64,000 nucleotides of DNA from Bradyrhizobium sp. SSBR45G. GTDB taxonomy: Bacteria; Pseudomonadota; Alphaproteobacteria; Rhizobiales; Xanthobacteraceae. The notes under the pieces are model-generated. The model worked only from the letters and a program-made list of their open reading frames with translations, was not told the DNA's origin and did not search any database. The stretch's first letter is position 1, and every line of letters begins with the position of its first letter. The stretch is from NCBI RefSeq assembly GCF_030159255.1, contig NZ_BSCT01000003.1:186001-250000 (forward strand), read 5' to 3'. Positions 1-9,016 of the stretch are shown here, piece by piece. A program made the position numbers and the translations under genes.

Positions 1-1950
1 ACCGCGCTCAAGGAGATCGGCCGCTCGACCGCCGGCGTCACGCTCGGCTCGGGCGAGGGCGGCAACGCGTTCGGCGACCGCTTCTTCATCCGCGGCTTCG
101 ATGCCCGCAACGACGTCTTCATCGACGGCATCCGCGATCCCGCGGTGTCGATCCGCGAGAACTTCTTCACCGAGCAGATCGAGATCCTGCGCGGCCCGGC
201 TTCGTCCTATGCCGGACGCGGCACCGCCGGCGGCGCCATCAACATCGTCACCAAGCAGGCCGGTGACACCAACTTCAAGCGGATGGACACCGAGTTCGGC
301 ACCGATCAGCAGAAGCGGGTCACGCTCGACGTCAACCAGGTGGTCTCGCCGACCTTCTCGGTGCGCACCGGCGGCCTGTTCCAGGATTCCAACGTTGCGG
401 GGCGCAACTACGTCACCGATGACCGCTGGGGCACGTTCCTCTCGACCAAATGGACGCCGACCGAGGATCTCAGGATCACGACGAACTACGTCCACACCGA
501 CCTGTCGGGCCTGCCCGATTTCGGCGTGCCCTACTACAAGCAGGGCAACGTCCCGGTGACCTCGGCCGGCATTCCGCGCGAGACCTGGTACGGCTTCCTC
601 AACCGCGACTTCCAGACGGCGCGGCAGGATTTCGGCACCGGGGCGTTGGAATACAAGGTCAACGAGGCGATCACGCTGAGCAGCAAGTTCCGCGGCGAGC
701 ACTCGCTGCTCAATTATATCGGCACCCTGCCGCAGAACCCGGTGACGACCAGCTCCAACCCGCTGCTCTGGACCACGACGGCGAGCACCCAGAGCCGCTA
801 CCAGACTGTCGACGTCTGGGCCAACCAGAACGACGCCACGTTCAAGCTTGACACCGGGGGCATCAAGCATACCGCGGTGTTCGGCACGGAGTTCTCGAAC
901 GAGAACATCTCGATCGATCGCTATACCGGCCTCGCGTCGGAATTGTCCGGTGGCGGTTCGACCAGCAACGGCGCCGTCCCCGGCGTCAACCTGTACTCGC
1001 CGCAATACACCTATTTCCAGTCCAACACGACGCCGTCGCTGTCCGGCAACCCGACGCGCTACGGCGTCAACACCAATAGCGTCTATGTGATGGACACCGC
1101 GAACTGGCGGGACACCATCATCGTGAACGGCGGCGTGCGCTATGACGGCTACAACATGAGCTCGTCGACCAACTCGCCCAAATATCTCAAGATGAACGCC
1201 GATCTGGTCAACTACAATGTCGGCGTGGTCTACAAGCCGATGCCGATCGGCAGCATCTACGCCGCCTATGCGACCTCGGCCAACCCGTTCGGCTCCGAGC
1301 TCGACGCCACCGCCACCGATTACGGCGGCGTCCCTGCCAACACCGCCGTCCTGCTCGGGCCCGAGCGCAACAAGGCGGCCGAGCTCGGCACCAAATGGGA
1401 GCTGGTGGATCGCCATTTGCTGGTCTCAGGCGCGCTGTTCCAGACCACCAAGGACAATGCGCGCGAGACGGTCAACAGCATCCTCACCTCAGGCGCGGCC
1501 TACCGCATCCAGGGCATCGACATCGAGGCGGAGGGCAGGCTCACCGATCGCTGGAGCATCTTCGGCGGCCTGGTGCTGATGCAGTCCAAGGTCACGCAGA
1601 GCGGCGTTGCATCCAACATCGGGCTGCAGCTCGCCAACATCGCGCACCAGTCCTTCAGCATGCTGTCGAAGTACAAGTTCGACAATGGCTGGGAGGTCGG
1701 CGGCACGGCGGTGTACCGCTCCAAGGTCTATGGCGGCACCTTCGCGGCCAACACCGGCAACGAGCTCCCGAGCTATTGGCGGTTCGACGCCTTCGTCGAG
1801 AAGCAGATCGACAAGAACTGGACGATGAAGCTCTACGCGCAGAACCTGACCAACAAGCTCTATTATGACACGCTGTATCGGAGCGCGGTGCCGTTCGTCG
1901 CCGTCGCCCCGGGTCGCGCCTTCTACATCATCACCACGGCGAAGTTCTGA
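1..1950 (+). CDS. TonB-dependent siderophore receptor (5' end missing)
   Basis: Outer-membrane gated channel for a ferric siderophore or similar chelate. The reading frame is open from the first base of the window, so the signal peptide and N-terminal plug are cut off. The visible start encodes plug-domain sequence ([17 protein letters not shown], then [11 protein letters not shown] and [13 protein letters not shown]), which is characteristic of the Fiu/FhuE-type plug. The rest is a beta-barrel rich in aromatic residues. It ends in the barrel strand YIITTAKF with a terminal Phe, as expected for Bam-assembled porins. The hydroxylase gene follows after 2 bases and ExbB, ExbD and TonB follow on the same strand, so uptake and energising genes form one operon. 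Substrate is not predictable. Regulation is probably by iron, but the promoter lies outside the window. An internal ATG at 145 is not the true start. Confidence 0.93.
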   Translation, partial: TALKEIGRSTAGVTLGSGEGGNAFGDRFFIRGFDARNDVFIDGIRDPAVSIRENFFTEQIEILRGPASSYAGRGTAGGAINIVTKQAGDTNFKRMDTEFGTDQQKRVTLDVNQVVSPTFSVRTGGLFQDSNVAGRNYVTDDRWGTFLSTKWTPTEDLRITTNYVHTDLSGLPDFGVPYYKQGNVPVTSAGIPRETWYGFLNRDFQTARQDFGTGALEYKVNEAITLSSKFRGEHSLLNYIGTLPQNPVTTSSNPLLWTTTASTQSRYQTVDVWANQNDATFKLDTGGIKHTAVFGTEFSNENISIDRYTGLASELSGGGSTSNGAVPGVNLYSPQYTYFQSNTTPSLSGNPTRYGVNTNSVYVMDTANWRDTIIVNGGVRYDGYNMSSSTNSPKYLKMNADLVNYNVGVVYKPMPIGSIYAAYATSANPFGSELDATATDYGGVPANTAVLLGPERNKAAELGTKWELVDRHLLVSGALFQTTKDNARETVNSILTSGAAYRIQGIDIEAEGRLTDRWSIFGGLVLMQSKVTQSGVASNIGLQLANIAHQSFSMLSKYKFDNGWEVGGTAVYRSKVYGGTFAANTGNELPSYWRFDAFVEKQIDKNWTMKLYAQNLTNKLYYDTLYRSAVPFVAVAPGRAFYIITTAKF

Positions 1951-1952
1951 TC

Positions 1953-2642
1953 ATGCTGATCTGCATCCCGGACGTTCTGTCGAAGGACGAGGTCGCCGAG
2001 TTCCGCCGCATCATGGATGCGGCGGAGTGGGAGGACGGCCGCGCGACGGCCGGGGCGCAGTCGGCCATGGTCAAGCGCAACGAGCAGTTGCCGCCGGACG
2101 GCGAGGCCGCGCGGAAATTGGGCCAGCGCATCATCACCGCGTTGACCAAGAACCCGCGCTTCCTCTCGGCGGCGATCCCGCTGCAGATCTTTCCGCCCCT
2201 GTTCAACCGCTACACATCCGCGCGCGGCGACCATTTCGGCATCCATGTCGACAATGCCGTGCGCGGCGATCCGTTGACAGGGCTTCGCATCCGCACCGAT
2301 CTGTCGATGACCTTGTTCCTCGCCGAGCCCGACACGTATGACGGTGGCGAGCTTGTGATCGAGGACACCTACGGCTCGCACGAAGTCAAGTTGCCCGCGG
2401 GGCACGCGGTGCTGTATCCGTCATCCAGCCTTCACATGGTCACGCCGGTCACCCGCGGCGCCCGGGTCGCCTCTTTTTTCTGGATGCAGAGCATGATACG
2501 GGAGCCGCATATCCGGAGCATGATCTTCGATCTGGACACGGCGATCCAGAGTTTGACGGAACGCCTCGGGAGGGACGATCCCGATGCAGTCAAGCTCACC
2601 GGCATCTATCACAATCTGATCCGGCAATGGGCCGAGGTCTAA
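1953..2642 (+). CDS. piuC: PKHD-type Fe(II)/2-oxoglutarate hydroxylase (PiuC/YbiX family)
   Basis: Cytoplasmic 2-oxoglutarate-dependent oxygenase of the family usually found beside TonB-dependent iron receptors; its true substrate is not established. The protein is 229 residues, close to the usual 225. The metal-binding HxD appears in FGIHVDN, the distal His in [10 protein letters not shown], and the 2-oxoglutarate-binding Arg in [11 protein letters not shown]. The ATG at 1953 lies 2 bases after the receptor stop codon, so the two are translationally coupled. The stop at 2640-2642 touches the start of exbB. The linkage to a receptor of the Fiu/PiuA kind is the same as in Pseudomonas and Escherichia and supports the assignment. 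Confidence 0.9.
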   Translation: MLICIPDVLSKDEVAEFRRIMDAAEWEDGRATAGAQSAMVKRNEQLPPDGEAARKLGQRIITALTKNPRFLSAAIPLQIFPPLFNRYTSARGDHFGIHVDNAVRGDPLTGLRIRTDLSMTLFLAEPDTYDGGELVIEDTYGSHEVKLPAGHAVLYPSSSLHMVTPVTRGARVASFFWMQSMIREPHIRSMIFDLDTAIQSLTERLGRDDPDAVKLTGIYHNLIRQWAEV

Positions 2643-3598
2643 TGGGCCGAGATATGATGACATCGTTCCTTGCCAGGTTTGCATTCGTCCTGTCGTGTCT
2701 GACTGTTGCTCTCGTGGCGCCGGCGGGCGCGCAGCAGGTCACCCAGACCGCGCCGGCGATCTCGACGGACGTGTCGGCGCCGCCGCCGGCGACGGTCGAG
2801 CCGGTCGCGGCACAGCCCCCTGCGACACAGCAGGCGCCGGCGATCGCGCCGGCCAGCACGGAGACCGGCGTTCGCACTGGCAAGGCGGTTGCCACCGGGC
2901 TCGACGAGCTGTCGCCGCTCGGCATGTTCCTCAAGGCCGACATCGTCGTCAAAGCCGTCATGATCGCGCTGGCCCTGGCGTCGGTCGCGAGCTGGACGAT
3001 CCTGATCGCCAAGAGCATCGAGTTCTCCATGCTGCGCAGCCGGCTGGTCGGCGCGCTGCGCAAGCTGACGGCGGCGAAGTCACTCGCCGAGGCGCAGCTC
3101 GCGCTCGGCCAGGGCAGGAACGTTGCAGCAGTGCTGCTGCAGGCGGCGATCGCCGAGGCGCGGCTGTCGGCCGGGCTGAACAGCGACGAGGGCATCAAGG
3201 AGCGGGCGGCCTCGAGCTTCACCGAGATCGTGCGGGCCGAGGCGCGCCGGGTCCGCACCGGCATGGGCCTGCTCGCGACCGTCGGTGCGATCTCGCCCTT
3301 CGTCGGCCTGTTCGGCACCGTCTGGGGCATCATGAACAGCTTCATCGGCATTTCCAAATCGCAGACCACCAACCTCGCGGTGGTCGCGCCGGGCATCGCC
3401 GAGGCGCTGCTGGCGACCGCGATCGGGCTTGCGGCGGCGATCCCCGCCGTCATCATCTACAATCACTTCTCGCGCGTCACGAAGGGCTATCTCGAGCTGG
3501 TCAACCGCGCCGCGGGGACCACCGGCCGGCTTCTGTCGCGCGATCTCGATCGCAGCCAGAGCGGCCAGATCGGCGTTCACGCGCGCGCGGCGGAGTAG
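2642..3598 (+). CDS. exbB: ExbB, TonB-system energiser
   Basis: Inner-membrane proton-channel subunit that, with ExbD, drives TonB. I chose the ATG at 2642, which shares its first base with the piuC stop codon, giving 318 residues. An ATG at 2627 in frame would overlap piuC further, and ATGs at 2654 and 2657 are also possible. The N-terminus is a signal peptide (FAFVLSCLTVALVAPAGAQ) followed by an Ala/Pro/Gln-rich periplasmic stretch to about residue 85, an extension common in alphaproteobacterial ExbB. Three membrane helices follow: near IVVKAVMIALALASVASW, then LLATVGAISPFVGLFGTVWG, and EALLATAIGLAAAIPAVI. The last two carry the MotA/TolQ/ExbB signature. Confidence 0.93.
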   Translation: MGRDMMTSFLARFAFVLSCLTVALVAPAGAQQVTQTAPAISTDVSAPPPATVEPVAAQPPATQQAPAIAPASTETGVRTGKAVATGLDELSPLGMFLKADIVVKAVMIALALASVASWTILIAKSIEFSMLRSRLVGALRKLTAAKSLAEAQLALGQGRNVAAVLLQAAIAEARLSAGLNSDEGIKERAASSFTEIVRAEARRVRTGMGLLATVGAISPFVGLFGTVWGIMNSFIGISKSQTTNLAVVAPGIAEALLATAIGLAAAIPAVIIYNHFSRVTKGYLELVNRAAGTTGRLLSRDLDRSQSGQIGVHARAAE

Positions 3599-3604
3599 CA
3601 CGCG

Positions 3605-4069
3605 ATGGCCGTCTCGCTCTCCGAAGGCGATCTCGACGACGATTTCGACGAGACCCACGACATCAACGTGACGCCGTTCATCGACGTCATCCTGGTGCTC
3701 TTGATCATCTTCATGGTGGCGGCGCCGCTGTCGACCGTCGACCTGCCCATCGACCTGCCGTCGTCGAGCGCCACGCCGCAGAAGAAGCCGGACAAGCCGA
3801 CCTATGTCTCGATCAAGCCGGATCTGTCGCTGGCGATCGGGGAGACTCCGGTGAAGCGGATCGACCTGCTGGCCGAGCTCAACAAGGTGATGGCCGACCA
3901 CACTGCCGATGATCGAACAGTCTTCCTGCGCGGCGATCGCGCGGCGCCCTATGGCGAGGTGATGGAGGTGCTGGAGCTGCTGCGCAGTGCGGGCTACAAG
4001 TTCAAGCTGGTGGCGCTGGAGCGCGTTCCCGGCGCCCCCGGCGAGGCCGCTCCGGCGGCACAACCCTGA
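3605..4069 (+). CDS. exbD: ExbD, TonB-system proton-channel subunit
   Basis: Single-span inner-membrane partner of ExbB. The 154-residue protein has a short acidic cytoplasmic N-terminus. Its transmembrane helix begins NVTPFIDVILVLLIIFMVAA, with the essential Asp at residue 27. A periplasmic domain follows, containing the typical VFLRGDRAAPYGEVMEVLELL segment. The gene starts 6 bases after exbB and is followed 14 bases later by tonB. The Pro/Ala-rich tail after residue 140 is unremarkable. Confidence 0.94.
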   Translation: MAVSLSEGDLDDDFDETHDINVTPFIDVILVLLIIFMVAAPLSTVDLPIDLPSSSATPQKKPDKPTYVSIKPDLSLAIGETPVKRIDLLAELNKVMADHTADDRTVFLRGDRAAPYGEVMEVLELLRSAGYKFKLVALERVPGAPGEAAPAAQP

Positions 4070-4083
4070 TCCGAGCGTCTGCC

Positions 4084-4875
4084 ATGAACGAGCTCGACTC
4101 TCTCCATACCAATTCGCGCATGGCCTGGATGGTCGCCGGGCTGGTGGCCGTCGTGCTTCACGCCGGCGGCGTGGCTTTCGCCTTGACCAAGGCGAGCGGG
4201 GACGACGATGGCGGCGGGCTCGGCACCGCCGCTGACGTCATCGACGTCGAGATCGCCGCGCCGAAGGTGGAGGATTCGGATCTGCCGACGGGCGCGGATT
4301 CCGTCGCGGATACGGCCTCGGTCGCGACCCCCGAGCAGAAGGCCGAGACCGAGCAAACCGATCTGCAGAAGGGCCTGCCGACCACCACCGAGGAAGCCGA
4401 CCAGAGGGTGTCGCCGACGGCCGTGAAGAAGCCGACCGAAGAGGAGAAGGTCGCCACCGTCGAGACCAATGCGTCCGAGGCCCACGATGCGGCCATCGAC
4501 AGTTCGCGCAGAACGCTCGATGCCAAGGTTCCCGAAGCCGACCGGGTCAAGGCGCCCGATCCCACCGGCACGGGCAAGGACCGCGATCCGCAGACGACGA
4601 ACTGGCAGCGCCGGCTCAGCCTGATCGTCAAGAAGAATCAGAAATACCCGCCCGGCAAGACCCAGGGCGGCAGCGTCCGGGTGTCGTTCAAGCTCAACCG
4701 TCGCGGCAACGTGATCTCGGTGGACGTGACGCAATCATCCGGTGATCCGGACTATGATCGCGAGGCCGTGGCGATGGTGCGCCGGTCGGATCCGTTCCCC
4801 AAGCCGCCGGCAAAGGCGGCCGACGACGAGATTCCCTTGTCGGTCGTCGTCAACTTCCCGCCCGGGAAGGCCTGA
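4084..4875 (+). CDS. tonB: TonB-family energy transducer
   Basis: Links the ExbB/ExbD proton channel to outer-membrane receptors. The 263-residue protein has one N-terminal membrane anchor (MAWMVAGLVAVVLHAGG, about residues 14-32). A long periplasmic linker rich in Asp, Glu, Lys and Thr follows, in place of the Pro-Lys repeat of enterobacterial TonB. The C-terminal TonB domain starts near residue 175 (WQRRLSLIVKKNQKYPPG) and contains GSVRVSFKLNRRGNVISVDV and the closing strand SVVVNFPPG. It is the last gene of the receptor-piuC-exbB-exbD-tonB unit and probably serves the receptor at its head. Confidence 0.9.
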   Translation: MNELDSLHTNSRMAWMVAGLVAVVLHAGGVAFALTKASGDDDGGGLGTAADVIDVEIAAPKVEDSDLPTGADSVADTASVATPEQKAETEQTDLQKGLPTTTEEADQRVSPTAVKKPTEEEKVATVETNASEAHDAAIDSSRRTLDAKVPEADRVKAPDPTGTGKDRDPQTTNWQRRLSLIVKKNQKYPPGKTQGGSVRVSFKLNRRGNVISVDVTQSSGDPDYDREAVAMVRRSDPFPKPPAKAADDEIPLSVVVNFPPGKA

Positions 4876-4910
4876 AGTCGCTGCGCAATCCGCGGCCCGG
4901 GCGCAGCTCG

Positions 4911-5363
4911 CTAAGGCCAATACAGCCGGAGCGCGACATAGACCGCGCAGAGGCCGACGAAGATCAGCGCCGCCGGCAGCTGGCGGTGCGTGGCGGGGCC
5001 GCTCTGCGCCGCCTTCGGCTTCGGCGGCAGCTTGCGGAAGGCGGTGACGTTGTCGGTCACGGGCTCGGCCTTGGCCGGCTTGACCTCGGGCGGCGCGCCG
5101 CCGCCGCCCATCTCGGCGTAATAGGCCTTGTACATCTCGCGGATGGTGGCCTCGGTCGCCTCGTGCTCCGTCATGTCGGTGAGCCGGGTCTTGTAGCTCG
5201 CCAGGAACTCCTGCGCGGCCGGAGGCAGCCCGGAGGCGCCGTTCAGCTTGGCGATCATCTTCCATGTCGCGAAATCTGCGCGGGCGCGCGTATCGGCGCG
5301 GCGGGCGATCATCATGTCAGCGGCTTTGACCAAGAGTTGCCTCGGAGCTCGTTCGTTTACCAT
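4911..5363 (-). CDS. Small membrane-anchored protein of unknown function
   Basis: I do not recognise this 150-residue protein. The first 85 residues are charged and helical, a Pro/Lys-rich linker follows (to about residue 125), and the C-terminus is a single hydrophobic helix (LPAALIFVGLCAVYVALRLYW), so it is probably a tail-anchored inner-membrane protein. Its start lies 15 bases downstream of the M50 protease stop on the same strand, suggesting co-transcription. A role as a substrate or partner of that protease is conceivable but not shown by the sequence. Confidence 0.7.
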   Translation of the reverse strand: MVNERAPRQLLVKAADMMIARRADTRARADFATWKMIAKLNGASGLPPAAQEFLASYKTRLTDMTEHEATEATIREMYKAYYAEMGGGGAPPEVKPAKAEPVTDNVTAFRKLPPKPKAAQSGPATHRQLPAALIFVGLCAVYVALRLYWP

Positions 5364-5378
5364 CCCTTGCGGGCAAAT

Positions 5379-6059
5379 TTAGACATTGCCCGTCAATAAC
5401 AGAAGCAGCTGCTTCAGAGAATCGGTCGTAGCGCGGAGCAGCCCCGACACAAGATCAAGATTAAGACCGAACTGGGAGCCCGCCAGCGGCAGGATGATCA
5501 AAAGTCCGATCAGAATCAGCATGCCATAGGGCTCCAGCCGGGAAAACGGCCGTGCCAGGACTGATGGCAGCAGGCCGACCGCGACCCGGCCGCCGTCGAG
5601 CGGCGGTATCGGGAGCATGTTGAACACCGCGAGCAGGATGTTGAAGGAAAGGGCATTGTACAGATTGTGGGCAACCCATTGCGCAGCGGCAGGCGGCACC
5701 AGCGGCAGAAGGTGGAAGGCCAGTCCCGCCGCCAGCGCGAGCGCGATGTTGGTCGCCGGGCCCGCCAGCGCCACCATGATCATGCCGGCCCGCAGCGGCT
5801 GCAGGTTGCGGAAATTGACCGGGACCGGCTTGGCATAGCCGAACAGGAACGGTGAGCCCGACAGCAGGAACATGCCGGGCAGCAGGATCGTCCCGAACGG
5901 GTCGATATGCTTGATCGGATTGAAGCTGACGCGACCGAGTCGCAACGCCGTATCGTCACCGAAGCGCCAGGCGACGAAGGCGTGGGCGGCCTCATGGAAG
6001 GTGATGGCGATGATGATCGGCAGGATCCAGACGGAGACGCCGTAGAGCGAGAGGTTCAA
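5379..6059 (-). CDS. Site-2 protease family (M50) intramembrane metalloprotease
   Basis: Polytopic zinc protease of the short M50 (SpoIVFB/YwhC-like) class. The zinc-binding HExxH is HEAAH at residues 22-26, inside the first membrane helix. The second metal-ligand motif is LPIPPLDGGRV near residue 150, in the fourth hydrophobic stretch. The 226-residue protein has about five or six membrane segments and no PDZ or CBS domain, unlike RseP or SpoIVFB. Family members cut membrane-anchored regulators or act in membrane quality control; the substrate here is unknown. It is upstream of the small tail-anchored protein on the minus strand. Confidence 0.87.
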   Translation of the reverse strand: MNLSLYGVSVWILPIIIAITFHEAAHAFVAWRFGDDTALRLGRVSFNPIKHIDPFGTILLPGMFLLSGSPFLFGYAKPVPVNFRNLQPLRAGMIMVALAGPATNIALALAAGLAFHLLPLVPPAAAQWVAHNLYNALSFNILLAVFNMLPIPPLDGGRVAVGLLPSVLARPFSRLEPYGMLILIGLLIILPLAGSQFGLNLDLVSGLLRATTDSLKQLLLLLTGNV

Positions 6060-6114
6060 GGAGTGAGGTTCCGGGCGGGTGTCGGCCTTACATAGGCACG
6101 ACGGTTCCCCGATG

Positions 6115-6504
6115 CTACGCAGGATTCTCCGGAAATTGCGGCAGGCCGTCGTCGAGCGTCACCCAGCCGATCTTCGCCGACACCCAGATGTGCTCGGTCG
6201 GTGCGAAGGCATTGGGGTCGTCGAAGCAGGCCAGCGCCACGCCGACCACCGGGCGGGTGTTGCGCCAGGAGAACAGCCGCGTGCCGCAGCGCGGGCAGAA
6301 CATGCGATCGAGCGCCTCGGAGGAGGCGTAGCGCGCAGTCTCGCCGTGGATCGTCAGCGCATCATGGGAGAACAGCGCGCGGGCGAAGTAGGGCGAGCCC
6401 ATCGCCTTCTGGCAGTTGCGGCAATGACAGATCCGCACATTGATCGGCGCGCCCGCGCAGGAAAACCGCACCGCGCCGCAGAAGCATCCGCCGTGATGGA
6501 TCAT
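6115..6504 (-). CDS. GFA-family zinc protein (CENP-V/GFA fold)
   Basis: Small 129-residue protein of the glutathione-dependent formaldehyde-activating enzyme fold. Zinc-binding motifs are clear: GGCFCGAVRF near the N-terminus, ICHCRNCQK (CxCxxC) near residue 28, and FCPRCGTRLF near residue 70. I chose the ATG at 6504 because the family begins with (H)GGCxCGAVR; the longer frame to 6600 adds 32 residues without family resemblance. Most members have no proven activity and spontaneous formaldehyde-glutathione chemistry makes the original name doubtful, so I call only the family. Confidence 0.88.
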   Translation of the reverse strand: MIHHGGCFCGAVRFSCAGAPINVRICHCRNCQKAMGSPYFARALFSHDALTIHGETARYASSEALDRMFCPRCGTRLFSWRNTRPVVGVALACFDDPNAFAPTEHIWVSAKIGWVTLDDGLPQFPENPA

Positions 6505-6782
6505 GGTGTGGGCTCCCCTGGAATACACCCAGTCACAATAGCCGTGTTCTGCTCCCTCGTCATGCTCCGCGCCGACGGAGCATCCAGGATGCCCTGGCAT
6601 CTTCGATCATGGGTGGCCTCCCGCCTGTTAGTTGCGAGCGATGGTTCTCGAGGCGGCGTGTGCCGGGTGCAATCGGCATCGAGGAAGCGGCATGTCTGGA
6701 AGAGGCATGTCTACAAGGCTGTTTGAAAAAGGCTGTTTGAAAAGTGGATCGGAAGAGATTGCGCGGCAGATGCGGTGCCGTG

Positions 6783-6930
6783 GGGGGCAAAGCGACGCCG
6801 CAGGCGGCGCGTGCCCACCGTCGTTCAGCGCACGCATCAGTACGATGGTGGGCACGGCGCCACCATGATCTCGCATGGGGAGATACCGCAGCCGCGCCTT
6901 TGCCCACCCTACGACATTGTTAGTTGTCGG
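6783..6930 (+). repeat. GTGGGCAAAG element, copy 1
   Basis: An element of about 145 bp bounded by GGGGCAAAGCGACGCCG at the left and CCTTTGCCCACCCTACG at the right, followed by a tail ending TTGTTAGTTGTC. It contains ATGGTGGGCACGGCGCC internally. Copy 2 at 7103 shares the same order of segments. It resembles intergenic elements that I associate with Bradyrhizobium genomes. Confidence 0.75.
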
Positions 6931-6979
6931 CCTCTCTCCTCGCGCGATCAGCGCGCTTGTGATACTCGCTCTCACAGCC

Positions 6980-7060
6980 GTCATTGCGAGGAGCGCAGCG
7001 ACGAAGCAATCCAGGACTTCACGCGCCGTCCTGGATTGCTTCGCTTCGCTCGCAATGACG
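6980..7060. repeat. REP-like palindrome (CGTCATTGCGAG family)
   Basis: Imperfect inverted repeat: CGTCATTGCGAGGAGCGCAG then GAAGCAATCCAGGAC on the left, and GTCCTGGATTGCTTCGCTTC then GCTCGCAATGACG on the right, around a short centre. It could form a long hairpin in RNA or cruciform DNA. A second member is at 15,356. Confidence 0.85.
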
Positions 7061-7102
7061 GGGAGATGCGAGGCGCGCGCCGTGTGAGTTGAAAACGATG
7101 GC

Positions 7103-7249
7103 GTGGGCAAAGCGACGCCGCAGACGGCGCGTGCCTACCGTCGCTCGGCGCTCGCATCAGTGCGATGGTGGCGCGGCGCCGCTGCGATGTCGCATGGGGA
7201 GACACCGCGGCCGCGCCTTTGCCCACCCTGCGAGATTGTTAGTTGTCAG
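7103..7249 (+). repeat. GTGGGCAAAG element, copy 2
   Basis: Direct copy of the element at 6783: it begins GTGGGCAAAGCGACGCCG, contains a CATCAGTGCGATGGTGG segment, and ends CCTTTGCCCACCCTGCG followed by TTGTTAGTTGTCAG. The match extends over the whole element with scattered substitutions. Confidence 0.75.
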
Positions 7250-7282
7250 AATTGAAACAGGTGTGCCGCAGACGGCGGTGCC

Positions 7283-7419
7283 GTAGGGCGGGCAAAGGCG
7301 ACGAGCGGTCTTTCGACATGCGAGATCGCAGTGGCGCCGTGCCCACCGTCTTGCAACGGCGCGCGCTGATGTATGGTGGGCACGCTGCCGCCTGACGGCG
7401 GCTGCTTTGCCCACCCTAC
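7283..7419 (-). repeat. GTGGGCAAAG element, copy 3 (inverted)
   Basis: Bounded by GTAGGGCGGGCAAAGGCG and GCTTTGCCCACCCTAC. The internal segment CATGCGAGATCGCAGTGGCG is the reverse complement of the matching part of copies 1 and 2, so this copy is in opposite orientation. Confidence 0.7.
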
Positions 7420-7434
7420 AAGGTTATGAGACTA

Positions 7435-8451
7435 TCAGCTCCATCCCTCCAGCACGATCTTGCCGCGCGAGGTGTTGCTCTCGATCAAGGCGTGGGCGCG
7501 CTTGAGGTTCTTGGCATTGATGGGGCCGTAATTGTCGCCGAGCGTGGTGCGGATGACGCCCTTGTCGATCAGGTCGGAGACGTCGTTGAGCAGGTTGTGC
7601 TGCGCGATCATGTCGGGCGTCGTGAACATCGAGCGCGTGAACATCGATTCCCAGTGGATCGAGATCGCCTTGCCCTTGAAGGCTGCGAGCGAGAACTCGG
7701 CGGGATCGTCGATCAGGCCGAACTTGCCCTGCGGCGCCAGGAACTCGGCGATCGCCTTGTAGTGCTGGTCGGTGTGGGTGAGGCTCGCCACCAAGGCCAC
7801 CGGCGGCAGCTTCAGGGCGTCGATCTGCTCCTTCATCGGCTTGCCGTGGTCGATCACCGCATGGGCGCCGAGCGACAGGCACCAGTCGCGCGACTCTGGC
7901 CGCGTGGCGGTCGCGAGCACGGTCAGTCCGGTGAGGCGCCGCGCCAGCTGGATCAGGATCGAGCCGACGCCGCCGGCGGCGCCGGTGACGAGCAGCGTGC
8001 GGTCATCGAGGCTCTTGCCGGGGACGACGCCGAGCCGGTCGAACAGCAGCTCCCAGGCGGTGATCGAGGTCAGCGGCAGGGCGGCGGCCTCGGCGAACGA
8101 CAGGCTCTTCGGCTTGTGGCCGACGATGCGCTCGTCGACCAAATGGAACTCGGCATTGGTGCCCTGGCGCAGGATCGAGCCGGCGTAGAACACCTCGTCG
8201 CCCGGCTTGAACAGGCTGACGTCGGGGCCCACCGCCTCGACCACCCCGGCGGCGTCGTAGCCGAGGATCTTGGTCTCGCCGGCCGGCGGGGCGGCGCGCT
8301 TGCGCACCTTGGTGTCGACCGGATTGACCGAGACGGCCTTCACCGCGACGCGGATGTCGCGCCCCCGGGGCTCGGGTTTGGCGGTCTCGAAATCGAACAG
8401 CGCGCGCTCCTCGGTGATAACGAGCGACTGCTGGTAACCGACGGCCTTCAT
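7435..8451 (-). CDS. Zinc-type alcohol dehydrogenase-like / quinone oxidoreductase (MDR superfamily)
   Basis: Medium-chain dehydrogenase/reductase of 338 residues, probably an NADPH-dependent soluble quinone or enone reductase. The N-terminal GroES-like domain contains VNPVDTKVRK and GYDAAGVVEAVGPDV. The nucleotide fold carries LLVTGAAGGVGSILIQLAR. The structural-zinc Cys cluster of true alcohol dehydrogenases is absent. The gene is divergent from an HxlR-family regulator with a 115-base gap holding a candidate operator. This pairing is typical of oxidoreductases induced by quinones, aldehydes or other reactive electrophiles. Confidence 0.88.
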   Translation of the reverse strand: MKAVGYQQSLVITEERALFDFETAKPEPRGRDIRVAVKAVSVNPVDTKVRKRAAPPAGETKILGYDAAGVVEAVGPDVSLFKPGDEVFYAGSILRQGTNAEFHLVDERIVGHKPKSLSFAEAAALPLTSITAWELLFDRLGVVPGKSLDDRTLLVTGAAGGVGSILIQLARRLTGLTVLATATRPESRDWCLSLGAHAVIDHGKPMKEQIDALKLPPVALVASLTHTDQHYKAIAEFLAPQGKFGLIDDPAEFSLAAFKGKAISIHWESMFTRSMFTTPDMIAQHNLLNDVSDLIDKGVIRTTLGDNYGPINAKNLKRAHALIESNTSRGKIVLEGWS

Positions 8452-8524
8452 GACAACCTCCTGGCTGGTCTTCGATAGGGGCTACTTGTCCTGCTGGCGT
8501 CATATTCGCAAGTACTGTAAAAAT

Positions 8525-8539
8525 GGGGAACTAGTCCCC
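8525..8539. promoter_or_regulatory. Candidate HxlR operator between divergent genes
   Basis: GGGGAACTAGTCCCC, an almost perfect palindrome with 5-bp arms GGGGA/TCCCC, lies in the gap between the oxidoreductase and the HxlR gene. It is flanked by AGTACTGT (8511) and GGATACT (8544), which form a weaker outer dyad. Binding by the adjacent regulator is inferred from position and symmetry only. Confidence 0.45.
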
Positions 8540-8566
8540 GTTTGGATACTATTGGGCCAAAACGCG

Positions 8567-8956
8567 ATGAAGCGGAAGAATTTCACCCGCCGCCCCGGCT
8601 GCGCAGTCGAAGCGACGCTCGACCTGATCGACGGCAAGTGGAAAGGGGTCATCCTCTACCACCTGCAGGGCGGCAGCCAGCGCTTCGGCGAGCTGCGCCG
8701 GCTGATGCCCGGCATCACCCAGCGGATGCTGACCAAGCAGCTGCGCGCGCTGGAGGAGGATGGGCTGGTCATTCGCAAGGTCTATGCCGAGGTGCCGCCG
8801 CGGGTCGATTACACCCTGTCCGAGGTCGGCGAGAGCCTGCGGCCGGTGATCGAGGTGCTCAGGAACTGGGGCGAGCGCCACCAGGACCGGCTGTCCTGCG
8901 CTCCCGTCGCCGACACCATCAACGAGACCATCAAAACGCCGCATCAGACCGCCTGA
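8567..8956 (+). CDS. HxlR-family winged-helix regulator
   Basis: DNA-binding regulator of 129 residues. I chose the ATG at 8567 (MKRKNFTRRPGCAVEATLDL); the longer frame from 8450 would run through the operator region. The HxlR signature is plain: a Cys near the N-terminus (PGCAVEATL), DGKWKGVILYHLQGG, FGELRRLMPGITQRMLTKQL and the wing region VPPRVDYTLSEVGESLRPV. The conserved Cys at residue 12 could be a redox or electrophile sensor as in QorR/YodB types. It probably controls the divergent oxidoreductase and itself. Confidence 0.88.
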   Translation: MKRKNFTRRPGCAVEATLDLIDGKWKGVILYHLQGGSQRFGELRRLMPGITQRMLTKQLRALEEDGLVIRKVYAEVPPRVDYTLSEVGESLRPVIEVLRNWGERHQDRLSCAPVADTINETIKTPHQTA

Positions 8957-9016
8957 GCTTGGCCGCACTGGCCGTACCGCCTATATCGAGGCCGTCATTT
9001 TCCAGGATTCTTACGC

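Larger units (their letters stand above)
6505..7434. other. Gene-free interval filled with repeat elements
   Basis: No convincing gene lies here. Short frames on both strands are compositional. The interval contains two direct copies and one inverted copy of an element of about 140 bp plus a CGTCATTGCGAG palindrome, each listed separately. Confidence 0.7.
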
